From NCBI GenBank assembly GCA_027596195.1, contig JADGJG010000009.1, forward strand, positions 54,456 to 118,455: a DNA stretch of 64,000 nt, in the 5' to 3' direction. Both the position numbers and the translations under genes were made by a program. This DNA is from Podochytrium sp. JEL0797 (taxonomy: Eukaryota > Chytridiomycota > Chytridiomycetes > Chytridiales > Chytriomycetaceae). Of this stretch, positions 57,454 to 64,000 are shown piece by piece (the first letter of the stretch is position 1; every line of letters starts with the position of its first letter). The notes below the pieces were generated by a model. That model did no database searches, was not told the DNA's origin, and worked only from the letters and a program-made list of their open reading frames with translations.

Positions 57454-58730
57454 TATATATAGGTGGCTTTATTGGTTTGTTTGTACTATGGAGCGACGTT
57501 GAGCGTCGCGTGCAAATCAATAAAGTTTGAAGTTGCTGACAATTCGAAACGACCCGGTGAAACAAGACTTCAAGTAACGCGAAACGTAGGGTGGCTTGCC
57601 CGTAAGACCTACGGAGTAGCCGAAGAGCCCTCTGGATTCACACCTGACGCAGGCTACCGACGCGTCTGGGGCGTCCGATCGACACGTTATCCGCCCGGCC
57701 AGGAGACGCGCGACGAATGGGCCGCAAATCTGCCTGGACACACGGGACTAAACACAACGCGGTTACTCCAAGCGAGTAGATCAGTTTCGGTGAACGAACG
57801 CTATTGAAGACGCGAGCCACGCATCCCCGGAAGGGATGGTGGGCCTCAGTAAATGGCGACAAGGAAAACGCTTTCGAAAAGACGCAGAACGATGGGGTGG
57901 CTTGCCCGTAAGACCCAGTCGTGGCGGAGTAGGGGCGAAGTAACAGACGGTACCCAGCGAGGGAAAGGACACACCCCAACGGGTGTTGACCCAAACGCCC
58001 CTCTTGACGAGAAGTAACGCGGTCGCTGGACTCGCGGACGTATACGAGAGAGGGTTATCATAACGTATATGGGCCGGAGAAGTGATGGCTCGCAGGGGGA
58101 GAGAGGAATAATATCGTCGCAGAGTTCAAAGTGATCAACATATTCCGGAGAGGGCTTTAAACGCAGTTCAGATGGAATAAAAGCACTGAATAGTGGAATC
58201 GATTCAGTAAAGTTGGAGCGTTGTTGAGGCCGGATCAGGTAAGTATGAGAGTGTTTCTTTGGGTTTCTTTTAGTTGTGTTGTGCTGTTTTATTTCACCAT
58301 AGTTTCGATACACAGGACTATCAGGGACTCGCTGGCCGAGTTCCTCGCGTTTTAGACGCGCTCCCCCGTTCAATATCAGGGCTACTGGACCATTGGACGG
58401 GATCAGCAGTTTCCACACGCCCCAATCGGCCGGGTTCGACCTAGAGGAGGGCCTGGCCTTATGGCGCGTGTCACAGTTGAGACTGGCATTCACACTCGCA
58501 CCACCAACTACCCTACCCATTTGTTTTGGAACAGTCTGAGGATTCCCTGCATGGAAGAGGATCGTCACAGTCAACGAGAAACATGCATCGGGCGAGTTTC
58601 TGGGACAGTCGACCGAAGATGTTGAGCGAGTATAACATGCGTTACAGCGGAATAAAGTGAGGTTACAATGTGGGTTTTCGGGACGAGACCCCGAAATAAA
58701 GTAAAATCGAGTTGAGATGTATCCTTCCTT
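57454..58730 (+). ncRNA. Candidate spliced, structured non-coding RNA
   Basis: TATATATA lies at 57454-57461. A perfect GCGACG/CGTCGC hairpin follows at 57493-57509. Two hairpins share an identical 17-nt loop (GTGGCTTGCCCGTAAGA) on different but still paired stems: CGTAGG/CCTACG (57585-57613), and ACGATGGG with CCCA-G-TCGT (57889-57922). Both are followed by GGAGTAG and preceded by a similar ACGC..AACG. A strong intron, CAG|GTAAGTATG to CACAG (58239-58315), and AATAAA-like signals near 58652 and 58698 point to a plus-strand transcript. Plus-strand frames contain stops; a 242-codon antisense frame has no recognisable protein. The family is unknown. Confidence 0.4.
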
Positions 58731-60030
58731 TACTTTTTCATAATTCCTCCTTCCTTTTCCATCACAATGGTCATAAATTCCTGCAACCGTTCCTCATCTT
58801 GAAATTCAAGCCAAGTTTGCGCGGTTCCCTCTGCACGTGCAGGTAATAAGATCACTGCACATTCTCTTGCTTCCACTTCAAATGTTTTGTCGAGAAAGCC
58901 CATGCATTGATGCCAGAGGGAATGAGTATTTGCGTCCAATCACGATATTGCTGTAAAAAGACTTCCGTCATGACCCAATCAGTAGGAAGTCGGAGTCGCG
59001 AACGGATATAACAGGGATGTACACCCTTCAAATCCAGTTAAATAATTTGTTTCGCAAACACAACGAAAACTCACTGCCGATTTCGAATTGACGATATCAC
59101 GATTCCCTGACTTCAAATTTACAATCCTCTTTTTCGCATTTGAAGGAGGGCTGATTAATGTTCCCAAACTCTTTGCCTTGCTACTGCAGTTCAGCCAGAA
59201 TTCGAATATTCTGTCGCTCCAAGGTGGCTTGAATATCATAATAATCTATAATTCCAGAGAAACGCAATGGAAAGGATAACATGAAAATTTGTGATGGGAT
59301 CGAAAGGGAAGTGGTAAATTACCCCCCAACGCGTAGCTATCATCACTCTCATATACAATCGCCACGCGTTTCACATTCCACGTCTTCAACAGCTGAAACA
59401 CATGTTCACCATATCCGAAAGCTGGAAGAGTTTTCCAAAAGTAGGGATAATTTTGCTTGTTGGAGAGTGTTTCTGAACCAGAGGCCCCAGAACAATATGG
59501 TATCTGAGCATAGGAAAGTGCTTCTGCAGATGGGATCGCTGTTGTGCTCAACACTGTTCCAAACACGGCAATCACGTCCGTGTGTTTGTTGATGATATCG
59601 TCGGCCATGATGGAAGAGGCCCAACCACCCGACGCGCCGATGTAATCATTTTCGACTGTTGGCCACCACGGCCCGCAATCAGTGAACCGCTTGATGTTGA
59701 CATTAACTCCGGGCAAGATAGTGGAACTGTTGTTTATGATTTGAACAGCGGCCAGGCCACTCACGTCTGAGAAATATGGAAATCCGCTGTTCAAATTCAT
59801 CTGGTCGTTGGAAGCGTTCGCGTTGATCATTGCGGTAAAGTTGAGGACGAGAGATCCATTCAACTTGAGGGGAAAGTAGCAATATTGATTCACGAAACCG
59901 ATGGTGATGTTCACGGTGGAGATCGCCTGGTGGTGATTCTTATAGAAATCTTGAATCTGGATTCGGGGCGACAGGCCTGTCAGATCTAATGCACCACTCG
60001 GGCCTGTGCATATTTCCCTTCGTTGACGCG
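58730..60030 (-). pseudogene. Receptor ligand-binding (PBP1/ANF) domain gene, fragmentary
   Basis: A periplasmic-binding-protein type I domain as in class C GPCRs and receptor cyclases. The main exon (about 59246-60030) reads SGLAAVQIINNSSTILPGVN, CGPWWPTVENDYIGASGGWA, TDVIAVFGTVLSTTAIPSAE, YPYFWKTLPAFGYGEHVFQL and VKRVAIVYESDDS. Downstream pieces are recognisable in shifting frames (YYDIQATLERQNIRILAELQ with a stop right after, WVMTEVFLQQYRDWTQILIP, then LDKTFEVEAREC to a stop at 58730). No seven-helix or cyclase region is visible. Several pieces need frame changes that I could not explain by introns, so I treat it as truncated or decayed. A multi-exon soluble receptor domain is the alternative. 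Confidence 0.55.
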
Positions 60031-60478
60031 TTATTGTTTTTTTAAATTCGAAAGTTGAGGGTTGGACAAATCAAAATATGTTTAACTTTAAATTCAAAGA
60101 GAATACGACTGGCTGGCGGCTATGCGAGATGGTCAAACTACTTGCCATTCTTCTCATGATTTGGGAGCAAAAAGGGAGAGTGTGCAGCGCAAACGAGGTC
60201 GCAACACCCTCCAAATGTTTTTATTGGATGAATGATTGTGACGGAAACGAGTGAAAGGGTGACCTGGTAACGATACCCTGCAAGATGAAACTTGTCAGGA
60301 CTTTTTTCTTCATTCGTAACGTTGGATTTGGGAACTTTTATGTTGGAAGTAATCTCCAAAGTGAATCAGTCACCAGAAGAATATTGAGAGCGCCACAATT
60401 GAAATGAACTGAAGATGAGTGCTGACGGACCGAACTTGGAGGTAGACAACGGCATTGTAAAGTGCAACGTGGAACAAA
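60031..60478. other. Intergenic region before the bZIP gene
   Basis: May contain the lost 5' exon of the receptor-like gene; a minus-strand frame at 60138-60359 has a hydrophobic stretch (VTLSLVSVTIIHPI) but no clear link. A short plus-strand frame beginning MSADGPNLEVDNG at 60415 overlaps the bZIP start in another frame and could be a 5' leader peptide (upstream ORF). Confidence 0.35.
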
Positions 60479-62568
60479 ATGGAACCAAATTTTCCGCACA
60501 AACAAACATTACGTTGTCAAATGGAGATGGACCCTTTGCTCTTGTCTGTTCCGTACGGCGACGTTGGCGGGTTTGACGCAGTCTTTCCTTCTCTATTGGA
60601 CAGCACGCTTGCGCTGCAGTGCGAGGCGCTGCTTGCCGGGCCGCCAAAGAAGAAGCCTGGACGCAAACCAAAGGCGGCTGCCCTCGAAGTCAAGCGAGAG
60701 CCACAGCCACGCCTCCTAGTGCCGAAGCCGCTGTCTCCTAGTGACCCAGGGAGTGTCCCTAGTGCCGATCCCTCGTTTGCTCCTATCTCAACCAGTGCTC
60801 CCATCACCCCCCCTTCTACTGCTTCAAGTACAAGCACTTCCCAAAAGCACCACGACCGAATGATCAAAAACCGCGCTGCTGCCGACGAGTCGCGCAAAAA
60901 GCACAAGGAACATGTCGAAAACCTTGACAAAATGTGTCGCGCATTGCTCAACGAAAACCTGCAACTGCGCCAGCGTGTCAAGGATCTCGAGGCGAAGGTC
61001 GACCTGTTCCACCCATCTCCTGTCCAGAGCTCCTTTGGGAATTACGCCTTTGATTCGAGTCCCATCGACAGCTCCCCCCTTTCCTCCTCCAACTCGCAAT
61101 CACCCCTCGTCCTTGGAAACCCCATGCTCGATACTTCATCTGCCATGGTTGACGACAACCTGTTCAACCTCTTTTTCGCGAGCGATGATTTTGTCTTTGG
61201 TGGTGCCGGGGATTCCGCTTCCAGCACCAGTGATTCCGTGCTCGAGCTGGGCGTTCCGCTGAACCAGCAACCTCTGTCTCAACAGTCTGCGCGAACCCCA
61301 TTGAATCAGAACGGAAAACGGACAGCAGGGACCGTGTTTATGGTAATTGCACCGTCAGCAACTTCTAGCGGTTTCCGTATTTTTTGTTGACATTTTCCTG
61401 CGCATCACTTCAGGCCGTCCTGTTTTCTATCTCCATGCTCATTTTCCCGTCCCCACTGTTCCAACCGGCCACCCCATCAATTTCATCTGCGGCACCTTAC
61501 CACCCACAGACCCACAAATCTGAAGTACTTGCTCCACGGTAAATCACAAACTCTCTTGCTCTCTTTCCTTCTTCTCATTTCTAAGCCAAAAACCCAACCA
61601 GATCATTCCTCTCCACCCTCACCAAATACACCCCGCAAACCCTCCTCGCGTCACCCACCACTCCCAACCCACACGCCCGTCCCGAACTCGAAGGCGTTCC
61701 ACCCGTCCCGCTGATTGAATCCCAACGATGGATCAGCATGAACGGCATCGTGGGGCAATACATCCCGCCCGCGCCTTCCGCTGCGAAATCGTCGGGTGGG
61801 GAGTATTTGGAGATTCACGGACGCGTTCCGTTTTTGACGATTGAGGCACGGCGGACTGATGCGTTGGATGGTTTTGTGGTTCTTGGCGGCGATTCGAGGG
61901 CCCCCCGTCAAACGAATGGCGAATCCACGTCGATGTGCAGCATGCACGAAATTCTCGCGTTTTTGGAATCCAAAGCGACTCGGGATCCTCGAGAGGACGA
62001 TGCGCGTGAAACATCCATCACGCATTCCACTCGCTTGGCGCGTTCGCAACCGTCTTCTTCTGCAACCACGACGGCCACAGCACCACTCAAACTCCGCATC
62101 TCGCGAGACAAACTCGCGTCACTCCAATCCCTCCTCCTGAACCCAAACACCACCGCGATTTCATCATCTACCGCCGCATCCACTTCCTCCCCCATGGTCA
62201 TCCCGGCCCGCACCACCACCACCGCTACATCCACCGACGTTTCGAACCAACCCGAAGATGATGCGAGCCTCAGCGGTGATGCGGAATCCTTGATCCCGTA
62301 CTCTCCACTTCCGATCCGCACCGAATCCGACCGCGCGAGTGTTATGCGACGTAACCTTGCACGCAGCTTGTCGTCGAAATCGGATCCGTTCGTGATTTCG
62401 ACGGAATCGCGGGATTGGAAACAGGGAGAGTATTGTCGCGTGGAGGAGGGGCCTTTGTTGTCGGTTGTGGCTGAGTTGGGGGAGGAGGAAGGTGGGGAAG
62501 AGGGGTGGAGGTTGATGTTGGATGTGAAGGTTGTGGGGGCCAAATTGGTCAGGCATTTGAAGGAGTAG
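60479..62568 (+). CDS. bZIP transcription factor with putative membrane segment (ATF6/CREB3-like)
   Basis: Exons 60479-61342, 61414-61538 and 61602-62568 join in frame to 651 residues (an alternative Met lies at 60521). The N terminus is acidic, then an AT-hook-like KKKPGRKPK, then Ser/Pro-rich. The bZIP region reads MIKNRAAADESRKKHKEHVE (N-x7-R invariant pair present) followed by leucine heptads (NLDKMCRALLNENLQLRQRV). About 150 residues further, spanning the first splice junction, is GTVFMAVLFSISMLIFPSPL, a hydrophobic segment in the position of the ATF6/CREB3 transmembrane helix. The remaining ~340 residues would be lumenal or cytosolic. It is a candidate ER-stress sensor; the hydrophobic stretch is short, so soluble localisation is possible. 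Confidence 0.7.
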
Positions 62569-63427
62569 GGAAATGGGTTTTTGCAGTTTTTTGGGGTTGT
62601 GATGAAGTTGATTTGTTTTATATATACTCTTGTTTTTGTTTTTCAGTGGCCGTTTTTTGAATTCGATTTTACGTGTCACAGCGATTAAAATGTAGATTTG
62701 CTCCTGAATCACGTATGCTTTGCATATTTCGCACCCGAGTTCAGGTCGAAATCCCTGAATTGGATGCAGAACGATTCTTGGGTGGGCCAATTCAAAAAAA
62801 CCCCTCTGAAAACAACTCAAGCAGTATCAAGGACGCTACAAGGACGCTACGGCCCCCATCAATGGAATTATCGACGAAATTTGTCGGAACGAGGACACCG
62901 CGGAAGAAGGCATAGATAGACTGGTTACGAAGATATTCACCTATACTGCATCGGCCAATGATGAGACATGCATTCCACTTTGGTAGACAGTGTTCTGTGA
63001 CGAGGAGAGTCTGTCTGCTGGAATCACTGGCGATCCACAATTTGACCAATACTTAGAAAATATTACTATTTGCTCCCAAATCTCTCCAAAAACGAGATGT
63101 TGGCCTCTTGACTTCCCATTTCATAGCTCCTTGGTCCACCCTGCGACCCTGGCACATAACTGCAAGTATCTGTCTCGCGCGACCTATGGAATGGCTTTTT
63201 ACAGCCCCTTTCGCGTATCAAAGATCAATATGGAGAAATTTTGTGAATGGCCGAGAAAAGGGAGGCCGAGAAAAGGGAATAGCAATTTATGTGTGTAAGA
63301 GTTGAAGTGGAGTTCCCTGTTGGAATGAGCGCGTTTCGCCGAAAATCATTTTTTGTTTGAATTTCCAGGGGTCCGACCATTCACCAAAAAAACACGCAAG
63401 AGGCAAAAACGAGCAAAAATGACATTT
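62569..63427 (+). other. Fragmentary coding-like sequence, unknown
   Basis: A plus-strand stretch near 62830-62990 reads as INGIIDEICRNEDTAEEGID, DRLVTKIFTYTASANDE and ends at a stop near 62985. An AG acceptor-like site then precedes EESLSAGITGDPQFDQYLEN in another frame. It looks like the remains of a gene, but I recognise nothing. The rest (63050-63427) shows no convincing gene. Confidence 0.3.
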
Positions 63428-64000
63428 TCAAAAAACCACCAAAACAATCTTGGATCGTAGAGGTGCAACATTTGGCTTTATTGAAGCAAGGGCAGAAATG
63501 GGAGAGGAGAAAAGACGAGATGCTGAAATTGACACCATTAGTAATACGCAACCAGAGAACAGAGAGAAGCACGAATTACATTGTTGCTGGACATCCAATT
63601 CCGTGATTCCACCATCGGCCATGTCCTCATCCGTTGTTGATTCGTCCGCACTTTCTCGAACAAGCAAAGTTTCGCAGTCGCGTTCGCTGTCGCTTTCTAG
63701 AAAGCTTGGGGTATTAATGAACCGAATTCGACAGAGCTGATTGTCTCTTACCTTTACCAGAAATACGGAGTCTCTTTGTGGCGCCCTGCACTTGTCGTCC
63801 TGTTGGTGGTTCGTTCTCGCAGTTTTCGCCTCGTGGTTGATCGTCAGCCAATCTTGCAGGAGCTGATGAGCGGACCGGTGCGGCGTGTCGTTCGACCATG
63901 GCAGCATCCTGCGGGGATGTCAATCACAAACAACAAAGAACCGCATTCACAACTCACTTGGCAAAGCTCGTTTTCCTCATCACTCTGCCTTCTCTTCTGT
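63428..64000 (-). CDS. Acidic unknown protein, 5' part beyond right edge
   Basis: Minus-strand gene entering from the right edge. Exons in order: KRRQSDEENELCQ (about 63957-64000), DAAMVERHAAPVRSSAPARL through KRLRISGK (about 63753-63908), ESDSERDCETLLVRESADES through ELDVQQQ (about 63595-63698), and a last exon ending SKIVLVVF at 63428. Introns have GT..AG ends; one of 57 bp is in frame, so retention would also code. The composition is basic, then acidic and Ser-rich, suggesting a nuclear protein. No family recognised; incomplete. Confidence 0.45.

Noticed and set aside
58508..58518. CTACCCTACCC as a telomerase RNA template within the structured RNA
   Set aside because: It would predict a TAGGG repeat, lies near the 3' end rather than upstream of a pseudoknot, and no telomeric repeats are visible in the window to compare. 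Not enough to claim telomerase RNA.
57638..58574. Long antisense open frames (118 and 242 codons) opposite the candidate ncRNA
   Set aside because: No domain, unusual composition rich in Ser/Pro/Arg, and they overlap the hairpins and the intron of the plus-strand transcript. Low stop density in GC-rich structured sequence explains them.
57454..58730. Ribosomal DNA fragment
   Set aside because: Translations superficially resemble antisense-rDNA proteins, but I recognise no conserved 18S, 5.8S or 28S core sequence.
1..64000. CRISPR arrays, bacterial operons, Shine-Dalgarno sites, tRNA or rRNA genes
   Set aside because: Sequence is eukaryotic with spliced genes; I saw no regularly spaced repeats and no tRNA-like A/B-box pair that I could support by eye.

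Overview
This window is eukaryotic nuclear DNA, most probably from an early-diverging zoosporic (chytrid-like) fungus. Genes are dense, on both strands, and split by many short GT..AG introns (about 45-100 bp). Several proteins have a fungal build (DEF1 with a CUE domain, an ankyrin-RMT2 methyltransferase, a split RGS domain). Others are typical of early-diverging or flagellated lineages: a methionine synthase reductase-like diflavin enzyme, a CLEC16A protein, a large basal-body-type coiled-coil protein and a class C GPCR-like ligand-binding domain. The taxonomic call is inference from gene content.

Layout. 0.3-9.8 kb: MTRR-like reductase and a GBF1/Gea-type ARF exchange factor (both minus), then NIF3 (plus), whose 3' end is repeated downstream. 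11-21.5 kb: four paralogous 4CL-like acyl-CoA synthetases on the minus strand, each ending in a peroxisomal PTS1 tripeptide, interrupted by a plus-strand DUF1003 membrane protein. 21.7-30.6 kb: ALG12, a small orphan gene with decayed copies, a broken coiled-coil gene, and a head-to-head pair of RMND5/GID2 E3 ligase and a PTS1-bearing acyl-CoA dehydrogenase. 30.7-41.7 kb: an NHA-type Na+/H+ antiporter, an RGS protein, an unknown acidic protein, DEF1 and CLEC16A. 42.2-45.9 kb: a possible hAT remnant, then a divergent pair of a CYP74-clan P450 and a lipoxygenase-like protein. 46-53.8 kb: RMT2 and a 6.6 kb TALPID3-like coiled-coil gene.

54-64 kb looks like an accessory island: a broken F-box/LRR gene between short direct repeats, an intact F-box/LRR gene, two orphan genes, a spliced and apparently structured non-coding region, a truncated periplasmic-binding-protein-like receptor, a bZIP factor with a possible membrane segment (ATF6/CREB3-like), and a partial acidic protein at the right edge.

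How the genes may work together. Most are unrelated housekeeping genes (Golgi traffic, N-glycosylation, ubiquitin, transcription stress). The one functional theme is lipid metabolism: a lipoxygenase-like gene beside a CYP74-clan P450 (the enzyme pair that begins oxylipin synthesis in plants), plus four peroxisome-addressed 4CL-like synthetases and a peroxisome-addressed acyl-CoA dehydrogenase. Both oxylipin proteins carry defects at key sites, so the system may be diverged or decaying. Introns were assigned by eye; exon limits are given only where reading frame and splice sites agree.
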